From Dentipellis sp. KUC8613 (taxonomy: Eukaryota; Basidiomycota; Agaricomycetes; Russulales; Hericiaceae): DNA of 64,000 nt. A model generated the notes under the pieces. That model saw nothing but the letters and a program-made list of their open reading frames with translations. It was not told where the DNA came from and did not search any database. Below are positions 12,501-23,924 of this stretch, piece after piece (positions within the stretch are counted from its first letter, which is position 1; every line of letters begins with the position of its first letter). The translations under genes were made by a program, and so were the position numbers. Location: positions 2,195,898-2,259,897 of the forward strand of contig NSJX01000001.1 of assembly GCA_002286715.1 (NCBI GenBank). The letters run 5' to 3'.

Positions 12501-14239
12501 AGACGCCCCATTTTGAAGTCGTTCAGAACATCTTCACGCTCACCCGGCGGGCCGATGAACAACCCGACCTCGAAGTGTCCCCACTTGACACCAACCCAAC
12601 CTCAGGTTCATACATCGCACCGAGAAAATAAGGGGAGAACATACCTTCACGAACTCCCTCGCCCACACCCCGACCACAGAACTAGGCGCCACAATCAGCG
12701 CCGTCGGCCACCTCTCATCCGGGGGCGGCAGCGTCCTACTCTCCTTCCACTCCCGCCTATCCTGCAGCTTCGACACATACTTCCTCCGGCGATCCACATC
12801 CCTCGCGGTCCCGGTCTTCTGCATCAGCGCAGACAGGAACGAAATCACCTGGATCGTCTTTCCAAGACCCATGTCGTCGCCGAGCACGGCGCCACGGTCC
12901 TGCACGTAGCGCTCGAAGAAGAATTTGACGCCTTCGCGCTGGTACTCGCGTAGGTATTTGTTGAGGGAGGGCGGGACGGAGATGTGGTGCGTGGCGTCGA
13001 GGACGAAGGGCTCGCCGTCGTCGGGGTTGGGTTCGATGAGGGAGGTTTGGGTTGCAGATTGGAGCTGGGGTCGTTGGTTAGCCTACAGTAAGAAAGTCAA
13101 GTCGAGGGAGACGGCTTACTATGGAAGTTGTAGCTTCGCACTCTGACTCCGATTCTGTTACTGAATCGTCGTCAGTAGGCGGCCGGCGGCCTGCAAATCC
13201 ATCAGTGTTTGCGGGGATCTAGAAGCGTGTACCGCGTACCATTTTGCGGGAGAGCCTTCTGAGGTTGAGGAGGAACGCCCCAGTCGCTCTCCGGCTCCGT
13301 CACAGAGTCCGACTCGGTCACCGAGTCGTCTGTCACTTGGGGTCGTTTACTTGGAGGCTCAGCTTGCTCGGCGTCAGGAATGGGACGCTTCTGCGGGAGC
13401 GTTGTAGGCGGTGGCAGATCTTCGTCGCTTTCTGTTCCAGGGTCACAGTCAAATTAAGCCCTGCAGAAGGGGGCCCACCGACGTACCAGTCACACTGCCA
13501 TCATCTTCCACTGGAACGCGAGGGGGGAGGGTGGTTCGAGCTTTGACTGGGCTGGTGGGCATGGTGGCTGATATTCGGACGGGGCTGCTTGCATCCACAC
13601 GGCTCGCATCCTCGTCTTCGTCCTCGTCTTCCTCGTCTTCCTCCTCCTCGACTTCGTCGGCAGGCGCTTTCTCATCGTCTGCGCCTTCTTCGTCGGAACT
13701 CGCGAAGTCGATTCCTAGGCCATCGCCTATATGTGAAGCTCAATAAGTCGTCTGACAGAGATAATCACAGACTGAGTAACGTACCGAATATCTCCAGGAG
13801 AGGATTGGGCCCCGACGGTACGTGACTTCGCTTGAGCTCTGAAGACCGCATTCACTGTCAGCTATCATGCTAGTAGTGTAAATCGGGGGCGAGCGCACTC
13901 TTCCTTGGTACACCACCACCTATCATATCCAACACGTCATTCCGCCTACTTCTCTTCTTGCCTCTCTCCCGAGGACTGGCCTTCGGCTTCCGACCTCTCT
14001 TCTTGGGCGTTTCGTATACATATGCGCCGGGTGCGAAGTCAGAGTCGGAGTCCGCTTCTATATTAAGTTATACGTCAGCTATTTCCATAGGTGAAGTGGT
14101 GAATGCAATAAACCTAGAGGAGCTGGGACGGACTTCAACACCCCTACAATAACAGTTAGTAACGCATTCACGAACAATTCGGGGACTACGTACGCGTCGA
14201 AGTCGTAGCACATTTACCCTTGAAGGTATTTGTAGGCAT
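9524..14239 (-). CDS. SNF2-family ATPase, ERCC6L2 (Rad26-like) type
   Basis: Nuclear DNA-dependent ATPase of the SNF2 superfamily. The closest recognised type is ERCC6L2, linked to DNA repair. I can join 26 exons without a frame break, from ATG 14239 to stop 9524, for 1,127 residues; junctions include 14194/14143, 13082-12645 (largest early exon), 12435-11987 and 9602-9524. The N-terminus is basic ([19 protein letters not shown]), followed by an acidic, SP-rich region (residues about 80-240). Walker A is GDDMGLGKT near 340 and motif II is [12 protein letters not shown] near 466-469. The C-lobe has [20 protein letters not shown] and [13 protein letters not shown] (motif VI). [15 protein letters not shown] and [14 protein letters not shown] are ERCC6L2-like features. 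One exon (10825-10814) is only 12 bases. The gene shares a 323-base promoter with the SNF12-like gene. Confidence 0.9.
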
Positions 14240-14562
14240 TAAAACCGTGTCGGAAGCACGTCAAGCAGTACACTATGAACAAATAGCAACGCGGGGGAAT
14301 AACAAGACAAGAAGCAAGACGCCACGGGCGCTTCGCCGCGCTCGACGCGACTAGACAAGCGCCCGCACGTGACAAGAATGGTCACTGGTGTGACACGGCG
14401 GCTTGTTCTTCTCCTCAGCTTCAGTCGAGGTGAGTTTCGCTTTCTCCTGAATACTGTCACTTTCTACGTGTCTTCTGTTGCGTTTCAAGACTGTAATGGC
14501 TGATTTTGTCTTATTGCGAAAGGCTGCGCGTCGTCGTCCATTCGAACACGCCATAGGCCATA
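14240..14562. promoter_or_regulatory. Bidirectional promoter between two SNF-type genes
   Basis: 323 bases separate the ATG codons of the ERCC6L2-like ATPase (-) and the SNF12-like subunit (+). The region must hold both core promoters. It contains a CACGTG E-box at 14366-14371 (within GCACGTGAC). No clear TATA box is seen on either strand. Confidence 0.6.
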
Positions 14563-16312
14563 ATGAACCCTCCCATGAATCCGGCCGCTATGGCGGACGG
14601 TCCCAAGCCCATGAAGTCAGTATTGCCCTCCCCAGCCTGTTTTAATTGTGCTAACCATGATCTGGGGATGCTTTGTGTGGTGTCAACGCAGGAAACGCAA
14701 GCTCATAGACCGCACGATCCCCAACTCCATCCTCTCTGACCCCGCCTTCGCCCTCGACTCCCAGATGTACCAAGACCTCCTCGACATGGAGAAAAAGCTA
14801 GACTGGACGACAATGCGCAAGAAGGCTGAGGTGCAGGAGGCGCTCGGGCGGAGCGCTACGGTGCGTCTTATTCCTAGATTGTGTGCGACGTGCGACTTGC
14901 TTAGACTTCGTGGATTGTGTGCAGACGGGACGGACGCTGCGAATCTTCGTCTCGCATACTGTGTCGGGGCAGCTGTGGCAGAGCTCGACTGATACGCCAT
15001 CTACGGAGACGCCTAACCCGGAGACGGGTCAGGGGATTCCGGCATGGCAACTCAAGATTGAGGGTCGACTGTTAGAGGTGCGTTGGCCTACCACATATCC
15101 GTCCGCGGTAGCTAAATGTGATCCTTTAGCTGCCAAATCTGCGGTCCCGAGACAAACTACCGCCCCGCCCATTCTCGACTTTCATCAAATCTATGATTGT
15201 CGAGCTGGAGAGGGACCCTGCGCTGTACCCAGACGGTAACATCGTCGAAGTGAGTTGCCGGCTGCATTTCGTATTGTCATGCATCAAGTGAGAATTGTCG
15301 TTGACGCTGACACGGCGATACCCAGTGGCACAGGACACCTGCCCAGCCCACACTTGATGGCTTTACTATCCGCAGGACAGGAGACACGCCAACCAAAGTC
15401 CGCATCATCATCCATTTGGAGCATCATCCCGACCAATTCAAAGTGCATCCAGACCTAGGTACTTGTCGATTTCGCTTTATCGAATATTGACACTGACAAG
15501 TTGACAATGCAACAGGGAGCGTGGTAGGCATTCGCGAGGATAGCAGGTCTGGTGTGATCCAGGCACTATGGAATTATATCAAGGCCCAAGGTCTCCAGGA
15601 CAAAGTGGACCGGAAGCGGATACATGCCGATGCGGCCCTTCGTCCGGTAAGTCTCTTTCGCCTCTTTGATGGCCATTGTACTTCATCAAGGAACACTCGT
15701 CACTCACATCATTCGAATTCGATTATGTTTTAGATATTCGGCCAGGAGTCCGTTTTGTTCAACCATCTCCCCGAGCTTGCAAACCGTTATTTGATGCCGG
15801 CAGACCCAATCATTATCCACTACAGCCTCAACCCAGCTGTCCAACCGCCAGAAAGGCCTTCTGCATGGGATGCAGACGTCAAGATGGAGGATATAAATCT
15901 CAAGGCAAAAATGACGAACGTTGCTGTGGGGACGATGCGCGAAGCCGGGCGCGAGATGGCCAGGCTGGACGACGAGGTCAGTTTGAACTGCCTGCCACGA
16001 TTACTTTGCTGTGCGATCTCTGACACTGAAATCAATCGTGCGCAGATTGCGAGGCTGACACAGTCGCTGCAATCGTCTGTCCTGAAGCGCCAGTTCTTGC
16101 AGTCCTTCGCCGAGGACCCCGCCGCGTTTATCCATACGTTCCTCGAGTCGCAATCTCGCGATCTCGAGTCCATTCTCGGGAGCGGGCCGAGCGAAGGCGC
16201 GACCATCCGGAGAGAGGACCTGCAGCGCAGCGAGTACTTCCGCATGCCGTGGGTCGAGGAGGCGGTGGCCATCTGGGAGGGCATGCGCATCGCCAGCCGA
16301 GGCATGCAGTAG
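14563..16312 (+). CDS. SNF12: SWI/SNF complex subunit, SNF12/RSC6/BAF60 type
   Basis: Accessory subunit of the SWI/SNF or RSC chromatin-remodelling complexes in the nucleus. Eight exons: 14563-14615, 14692-14860, 14925-15077, 15130-15249, 15326-15458, 15516-15646, 15734-15976 and 16046-16312, giving 422 residues. The N-terminal block KRKLIDRTIPNSILSD and the central WQLKIEGRLLELP are typical of BAF60 proteins. A SWIB/MDM2-fold domain lies at about 190-285 (FKVHPDLGSVVGIREDSRSG, LWNYIKAQGLQDKVDRK, LFNHLPELANRYL). The C-terminal part is helical, ending with PWVEEAVAIWEGMRI, the usual tail. Head-to-head placement with another SNF2-class gene may mean co-expression. Whether it serves SWI/SNF or RSC cannot be decided here. 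Confidence 0.95.
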
Positions 16313-16882
16313 ACTCGCTGCCACTGCCGCTGCGCTCTGTCTTGTTTCTGTGTCTGTAAGTTATCATGTACGATCAGTCGGCGCTGGTCAGTCCTTAATG
16401 TATTGAGGCCCCGTTTTGAATGCTTGGTCGGTGATGGGGACCTGGCCTGTACTTACGACCGCGCTAAGCCCCGAGGTGCAACGCGGGGCAGCTGATGCTG
16501 GTCGCGTCTCAATGTGTTCCGCGCCTTCCGAGTTCCGATATCCCCAGGCTGGTAGTCGGGACGGTCACCATCTCGCTGCAGGGCAATGTCGCGAGCAGCA
16601 CCAACTGAGCACACATGTAAACCTGGGGATTGCCATAAGAGAAAAGCCTCCGCCAGGCTGAGGGAACGCGATCGGGCCAATGAACGCGTGCCATGGGGGT
16701 CGGTGACGTGAGCGTGCTGACGCGGGGGGCACTGCCGAGGCGCGAGTGAGGCGCTCAAGACCGAAATCGAAGTGGGCCGACAAAAGTAACCGTTGTTGTC
16801 CTCTTCCAGTTTCATTTCATATCACTCCTTCTTTCCTTACGACAACCATCGTATACACTCTTTCTGGTAGACAGTGCATCCC
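16313..16882. other. Intergenic, tandem spacing
   Basis: 570 bases between the SNF12-like stop and the BAR-SH3 start. A CRE-like TGACGTGAG occurs near 16705. No gene is supported; short open frames on both strands lack coding character. Confidence 0.5.
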
Positions 16883-19417
16883 ATGGCCAGCAAACGAGTA
16901 AGTTGATCCCTGCCACCGTGCGTCGTGTATCTGACCGCCCCATCGCTGTGCAGCTCGGCAGGCTACGTCAGGTACGTGTCGCAGCGCGGTGATAACGTGC
17001 TTCGAGCTCATGAACATCTGCAGTGGGCAGGAGAAGTTATCTCGACTAAGGAGAAAAGCGTGGTGACTGAGGAGACGCGTGAGCTCGAACAGGACATCGA
17101 ACTCAGGCGAAATGGGATCGACAGGTGAGCCCTGCTGCATAGATCTCATGTCTCATCTATGTCGTGTTGAACTCTCGATCTTCATGCGACTCGTAAAGGC
17201 TCCAGCTCGCTGCTGCCCAGTACCACCACAGCCTTTCGAAGAAGAAGCAATCGCTCGCCTTGGACGACCCCGACAAGTTCCTTCCGCGAGATGCGCTCGG
17301 AATTGTACTATTAACACACGGAGAGGAGTTTGGGGAGGACTCTGCCTTTGGTACGTCTGAAAGAACGCGTCGTTGTTGGTGTTTTGCTGACGTATTCCGA
17401 ATGCTGGCTTTCGCCTGATTGTCATGCACAGGTCAATGCCTTATCACGCTGGGTCGTGCACATTGTAAAATAGCCACGCTGCAAGAGGCCTTTGCGTTGA
17501 CGTTGAAAGACTCGTTCCTGAGCACTCTATCAAAATTCGAAGATGAGATCAAGGATTACGAGGTCGAGAGGAAGAAGCTCGAGACGCGAAGGTACGTGAT
17601 AAGTCGCCAGCATCAATATGTAAACGTGTTCACGTCTTTGTACAGGCTCAATTACGATGCTGCTCTTCACAAGATGGACCGGCTGAAGGGGAGCAAGAAG
17701 GACAAAGAGCGTCAGGAAGCGGAGGACGAGCTTGCCAAGGCCAAATCACATTAGTGCGTGCGTTTCACGTCATGCTCCGGCACCCCGCTGACATGATTGC
17801 AGTGAGGAGACAGCAGAAGATGTTCGAGCTCGCATTTACGCTATCCAGGACAACGAGAAGGCTCAACTCCGTGAACTCGGACACTTCTTGGATATCGAGT
17901 GCAAATATGCCGAACAGTATCTAGATGTGCTCAGGGATGTCAAGGATAACTGGCACGAAGAGTATGTGACATGAACGTGTCGTCAGTTCCGACGTTGACC
18001 CTTTAGTAGTACCAGCGACGATAGAGAAGTTCCGCGTCCGGTGGGACCGATGCACAACTTCCCGTTAGCACTAGAATTAGAGCTCGACAGCAACTCTGAC
18101 AAGGGTTCCGGCCGCAATTCCGTCAAGACCCACAAATCGATATCCAGCACAACCTCCTTATCAAAACGCCCGCCCCCACCCCCGCGCACCGTGACGCCCT
18201 CGGTCGAGTCCGACGCCTTGTCATCAGAAGAGGACGAACCATCTCCCGCGAAAGCGCCTTCTCGGAAATCCTCATTCCGTTCCCGCTCTGGTTCCGTCTC
18301 TCGCCCGCCCTCGCGCCCTGCATCGCGGACCAGCCGGAAGCGGTCAGACAGCCAGACGACAGTTGGCAGCACGGTGGATAAGGATAAGGAGAAGAGGAGC
18401 AAGGGTCTCGTGAGTGGGTGGACGAACAGCTGGCGGGGCAAGAAGGGCCGCGACCGGGAGACGTTCTCGAATCTGAAAGACGAAGAGACGGACGAGGACG
18501 ATGAAGACTCCGCGACATTCCACCACTCGCGCTCCGTCAGCTCCGTCTCCCTTTCCCTCTCGCTGTCCTCCAACAAGGCGAAGCCGGCCTCCAAGTCCAA
18601 ATCCGCGACCTCCTCGCCCGTCATCCCCGGCCGCGTGCCGAAGTGGCTCGAGAAGGACAAGAAGAAGCTCGTGCGCGCGCTGTACGACTTCAGCGGGTCC
18701 GTCGACGAGCTCTCCTTCCGCACGGGCGACGAGATCGTCGTGGTCAACGAGGTCCTCGACGACTGGTGGATGGGCGAGGTCGGCGGGAAGAAAGGCCTCT
18801 TCCCCACGAGCTACACCGAGGTGGTCGAGCGCTCGCCCTCACCCTCGCCCTCCAGCTCGCCCACGAAACTGAAACCACGGCCCCCGCCGCGGCGCGCAAA
18901 CACCTCCGCGGGGACGGTCCCGACGCTCAGCGTGAGCGGCTCCTCTGACGACGGCGCGAGCAAGCAGACGCTCGTCGACGAGGGCAGCGGCAAGGGCGAC
19001 CACCCCTTCGGCGACGACTACGCGGCGACGCCGACGCCGATGTCCGGGCACTTCGGGTTCGAGACGGACAGCATCGCGAGCGCGACGGAGGACGATGACG
19101 AGGAGGACGCGCGGCTCATGCCCTCGCGCCAGGCGGAGGAGGACGCGCAGTGGACCGTGCCGAAGGTCGTGCGCGAGCGCGACCCCGTCCCGCCGTCGCT
19201 GCCCGTCCGCCGCCCGACGGAGATGGCGCGCAAGGCGCCGCCCCCGCCCCCGCCGCGCCGTGCGACGGTGTCTGCGCCGAGGGATGCGGCTGCGCAGCCG
19301 GCGCAGGGCAAGTTCTTGGTGCCGGATGGGCAGACGGGCGACTGCAGGGACTTCAAGCAGAACCCGTTCAAGGCGACCGGGATGTGTGTGAATTGCTTCC
19401 GGATGCATATTGTTTGA
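16883..19417 (+). CDS. BAR-SH3 domain protein with C-terminal Cys/His motif
   Basis: Predicted membrane-curving adaptor at endocytic or actin sites, where BAR domains bind curved membrane and SH3 domains bind proline-rich partners. Exons are 16883-16897, 16954-16971, 17024-17124, 17199-17350, 17432-17591, 17646-17753, 17803-17961 and 18007-19417, giving 707 residues. The BAR region spans about 1-235 and is helical and charged (ETRELEQDIELRRNGIDRL, LGHFLDIECKYAEQYLDVL). A long Ser/Pro/Arg-rich linker with several polyproline PPPPPR runs follows. The SH3 domain is at about 457-513 (VRALYDFSGSVDELSFRTGD, DDWWMGEVGGKKGLFPTSY). The tail (last 25 residues) has C-x2-F-x10-C-x2-C-x3-H, resembling a small zinc-binding motif. 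The first two exons, of 15 and 18 bases, were chosen because they alone link an ATG in frame to the BAR region. Confidence 0.9.
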
Positions 19418-20300
19418 TGATACCTGGATGGTGGCGGTGAGGATGAAGCATGGAGGGTGGAGAATGGTGTTTTCTTGCAACTCGCAACTCACCGGCTTAG
19501 AGGAATATATATAAACATCGTAGTACACGTTACGCGTTACGCACTATTACACTATACCACACCGCGTCGCGAGTCGACGCATAATTATTGTGCTCTGCTG
19601 TCTGGGCTGTATGGTATTGTACTGTATACACGTCGCACGTTTTAGAATGGGACGAGCTCTTGTCTTGTTCATGCCGCTGTCGATGGGCTGGATGAAGTTG
19701 AGTGGTCCGCGGTGCCGGTCCGCCGCACCGGACGTACGTTGGCCGGACGTGGTTCTTATAGAGCTGAGCATCTACACGACTTCGTCTTCGAAGCAACTTG
19801 CGATCATGTCCCCTTGTCCAATGTCGATCCAACACAGGCTATAGACTCGCTCGTTTGTCGCCACACAAGGAGAGTGTGCTCAGTATCGCATCATGATGCC
19901 GGCTAGTCCAACGCGTCTCGAGACTCGGAACCGCCAGTGAATCAGGCGCACTCGCAGACGAGATGCCTTTCGACAGACCAAAATTCGCCCAGGTGAGTGT
20001 TCAGAGCTCTACACTTCAACCACCATGTGCTGTACGGTGGGGGACCTATGGACGCGGGCGTCAAGACGGCGAACTCGGAACAGGTTAGCTGAGAATCCGT
20101 CTTGGGGTATGAGGATCCTGTCAAACCTAGCGCTCTTGATTGTCCGCTATAAACGAACGTACCTTTTTGCATCCTTCCCCTTACCCCAGGTGTCCTTCTT
20201 TTCAACCGAGCTGGAGCTCGTACGCGTTCTCGAATCCCGGAGGCTTTTTGGTTTCGGTCTCTTGAATCTTGGCTTTCTGTGACCATTGGTATTGGTCGAG
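19418..20300. other. Intergenic, upstream of zinc-knuckle gene A
   Basis: 0.88 kb with no supported gene. A TATAAA-like element (CTATAAAC) lies at about 20147-20154, some 150 bases upstream of the next ATG, which is far for a core promoter unless the leader is long. Confidence 0.5.
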
Positions 20301-22901
20301 ATGAGCCGCGCACAGGATAACAATCGGGCGACGGACTTTTTCTGTCACAAGTGTGGCGAGAGTGCGTACTGTTCCTTTTTCTCGATGTTTTGAGGATGGT
20401 GCTGATTCGGGCACTTGCCGCAGAGACACATGACACGGACGACTGCACCTCTAAGAGACGACTATGCTTCAACTGCAAGAAGCCCGGGCATGAGTCGAGA
20501 AACTGCCCTACACCCCGTAGTGCATCGGCGCAAAAGTGCCATATATGCGGGCAGACAGGGCATGTGCAGTCCAAGTGTGTGTGGCGGCGATGTTTCGTGA
20601 GTCTTTAAATGTGTCAATGGCGGAGTCTGCAAGCGTTTTGATACTCAGCGACTGTGAACCAGAAATGCGAAGAGTTTGGACATATGGCGAGGGAGTGTAA
20701 GAACCGTACCAAGTCCAAGTGTGAGCTATTCAACCTCTGTGTGCAGCCGTACTCAGGATGTAATCTCATATTTTGATAGTCAAACCACATTGCCTCAGGT
20801 GTAAAGGGACAAACCATATCACTCGGTGTGTACCATCGAAAGATCCGTACTGGACCTTTTCTTGATATGAGACCAGGGATTGCCTCGCGCACATAGCGGA
20901 AGAGACGAGAAAACAAGCTGAAGCTCAGCCTGCCGCACCTCCGGAGCCTGTGCATCCAGAAAGAAAACCAAAGAACAATCCCAAGACGAGGAAGAATGCT
21001 GGCCCTAGACCTACTCCTCCAAAACCGAGCTCTACCCCGTGTGCAGAACCTCATCCTCATCCTAAAGCTGCGCCGGCCGGGAAGTCTGAAGACGATTCCG
21101 AAAATCTAGGTACAGCGGTGAAACAGAACGCAGATATGCTGAAAGAGTACGGCAATGCAGCTTTCAAGCGTGAAGACTTCGACGAAGCAATTATTGGATA
21201 CAATCAGGCCATCAGTCAGATATTTTCTTTGCGGCATTACGTTGTCTACTGACACACCTTGAAGAAATATGTCCTGAAGAGGGCGTATACTATGCAAATC
21301 GTGCAGCGGCCTACGTCAAGCAGCAGAAGTATGCTCTTGCGCAGTCAGACTGCCAGCGCGCGATCAGTCTACAAAGCAACAGTCCCACTGCGAAAGTGTA
21401 CACCCGGCTGGCTCGATGCCAGTACGCCCTGGGAAATGTGACCGCAGCTCAGGCGTCGCTGCGCCAGGCCCTGGAACTCGAGCCAGACAACGATATGGCA
21501 AAGATATTCCGAGCGAAAGCTCTGACATTGCAGGGCCACATCCGTGATTTTGAAGGCGCCCGTGCCCGAGGGCATTGGCGGATGGCTCAGACGGCCTGCG
21601 ATAGCTGTATCTGTGCTATCGTGGATGAGGGTGGCGTGGTGCCCCCCGAGTGGAAATGCTGGGACATTGAACTTCTGATCGCCCGAGGCGAGTGGGACAA
21701 TGCGGTCGTCAAGATCGAGTGAGCCAGCTCTGTGCCTATTTTGAAAATTTTATGCACTAATGCAAAACGACAGTAGTGAGACGGCGGACATGTCTACGAA
21801 AGCGGATATGATGCTGCTCCATGGACTGGTCCTTTTCTTGACTGGGAAGCTCGACGAAGCTCTCGAGCGGCTGGCAGCGGCCTTACGCTTCGACCCAGAC
21901 AGTCCGAAGATCAAAGGCCTTCGGGTGCGAGTGAAAAACACTAGGAAGCTCAAGGACGATGGCAACATATTCTTCAAGGACGAGGAATGGTTGTCAGCTA
22001 TCGAGAAATATAGCGAGGCCTTGGAGGTAAGCTGTGGATGATGCCTAAAGCATGCATACTAAGCAGTGGACAGGTCATTGGTGAGCATGCTGATGAAGGG
22101 AATGGGGGCCGTATACGAGCTACGTTGCTGTCTAACAGAGCGGCTACGTATGTGAAGGTGTGTCATTCGTAATTCCTCCTTCGCTCTACCCCACTGAATA
22201 TCAACGGCTATCAGATACAGCGACGCAAAGAAGCAATGGCTGATGTCAAAGCTTCTCTGCTTCTATGTCCGGAATCCTACAAGGCTCTGCGTACTCGCGG
22301 CGCGATCAATCTGCTTGGCGAAAATTACGATGCCGCGATCGACGATTTCAAGCAGGCCATCGAAGCAGCAGACACCGAGTCTGCCAGGAGGACGATGGAA
22401 TCGCTACTCCGCCAAGCAGAGACACAGGCGAAGAAATTCCGCAACAAGCCGAAGGATCACTATGAGACACTAGGTGGCTATTTTGGGTGCTACTAGTGGA
22501 TGCATGACCATGGAATAATGACGTGCTACTGTAGGCCTTTCGCGAGGGTGCACCGAAGCACAGATCAAGAAAGCTTACAAACAAGCTAGCCTCAAACACC
22601 ACCCCGATAAGGTGCAGCTTTAGCCCTTGCCGAGTCGAGTCGCTTCCATTGACGCCGAATTTGTGCCAACGTCGCTTTCCTCCAGGGTGGAAGCGAAGAA
22701 AAATTCAAGCTCATCGTGGAGGCGTATGCCATTCTTTCGGACCCGATCGAGCGCAGGTCCTACGACGCGAAGTCTGCCGACAATCTCTATCAGAGCTACG
22801 ATTCTGATGAGGGCGAGGACGAGTACGATCCCCACTTCAAGTTCAAGGAAAGAAGCAATTATTCGCAAAACAAGTATAATGGGTACTGGCCATGGGATTG
22901 A
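20301..22901 (+). CDS. CCHC zinc-knuckle / TPR / J-domain fusion protein (copy A)
   Basis: Predicted co-chaperone: J domains stimulate Hsp70 ATPase and TPRs bind chaperone tails, while CCHC knuckles usually bind single-stranded nucleic acid. Eleven exons give 672 residues: 20301-20361, 20424-20596, 20663-20720, 20780-20825, 20877-21214, 21265-21718, 21774-22026, 22074-22157, 22215-22473, 22535-22611 and 22686-22901. Five perfect C-x2-C-x4-H-x4-C knuckles start at residues 15, 35, 59, 77 and 102, the fourth (CFKCEEFGHMAREC) confirming a splice. A Pro/Lys linker follows, then TPR repeats from about 170 to 560 (LKEYGNAAFKREDFDEAI; YYANRAAAYVKQQKYALAQS). The J domain, about 585-650, has an intact HPD (LKHHPDKGG). 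The TPR-J half resembles DNAJC7; the knuckle fusion is unusual. Family members lie at 23925 and 29838. Confidence 0.88.
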
Positions 22902-23924
22902 GATGCGGTACTGCATTAACTATTGTTGGGAGGCCAACCACGATCATAGGAGTTGTGATATGCTTGTTTCGTTCGTGATCATAGTACTGATTACTTACTT
23001 TCCTTCTGGTGGGAGACCAGGATCACGCATCATGGCACGTTGTTTTGCGGCTACCGCGGCCATTTACTGACCACCTGCTCACCACCGACTGTATTCTGTG
23101 AGAAATGTGTAGTTAGAATGTTCCACCATCGCAAAGTCATATGCTAGCTCTCGCGATAAATACCGTTGAGCTAGGTACTCGCATAGGTCCCGCGGTCCCG
23201 GTCCATGGATATGGACGGACCGTGATGCCGGATCGAACCGAAGCCAAATCGCTCGCAATTGCGACTGGGCCGCCGCCTCAGGCTGGCGTGCTGCCTTTGT
23301 CTTGGAGGCGCACGAATTCTGGCAGGTTGCATGTGCCGGATGGTATTTCAGGTCGAGACAATCCAGTGTATCGACCGGGCGGTTGCATTCCTAGGCTAAA
23401 TGCAAGTCTTCCAAGGCATGGAGTTGTGGCGCATCCAGACGGTACTACGCGTGCACCTCCTGAGGAGTTTCCCGCTGGAGCGATATAGTGGTGCGCTTTT
23501 GTCGTCAAAACGGGCTGATCGAGTATATCACAGGACGGAGGCGCTCACTGGCAGATAGTTGAAGTATCGCATTGGATCACGATGGACGAACATCGACAAC
23601 ACGCAAATATACGTGGAGGCAAATGACACGGGTGCCTTCCATACCTGGACAACGACGAAAGCCCTCCCCATGAGCACGTCTGAGACGTACTAGGAACGAG
23701 GCGCTTTCAGTGTGCTTGTTCTTATTGTCAATTTGCCAATTGTCTCGATATAAGTCGCTCTTCTTCAGCTTACCTTTACCCCTCGCCACCCATCACGACT
23801 ACATATAGGATTTCCAGCAGATCCTGTCTCATCTGATTTCTGGTCTGAAGGCCGTCCTCTGTATTCTTCTAATCCTCCAAAATCTTGGTACATTGCCGCC
23901 ACAAATCATTGGAACGACGCGAGG
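22902..23924. other. Intergenic between paralogues A and B
   Basis: 1.0 kb. An open frame at 23141-23488 (+) of 115 codons has no family resemblance and I do not call it. A TATA-like CGATATAAG lies near 23744. No remnant of the zinc-knuckle family is recognisable. Confidence 0.5.

Noticed and set aside
20301..22901. Zinc knuckles as part of a retrotransposon Gag
   Set aside because: There is no reverse transcriptase, integrase, protease or LTR nearby. The knuckles are followed in frame by TPR and J domains, and the gene has eleven exons.
23141..23488. 115-codon plus-strand frame between copies A and B
   Set aside because: No recognisable domain, no splice-compatible neighbours and no promoter signal; likely chance.
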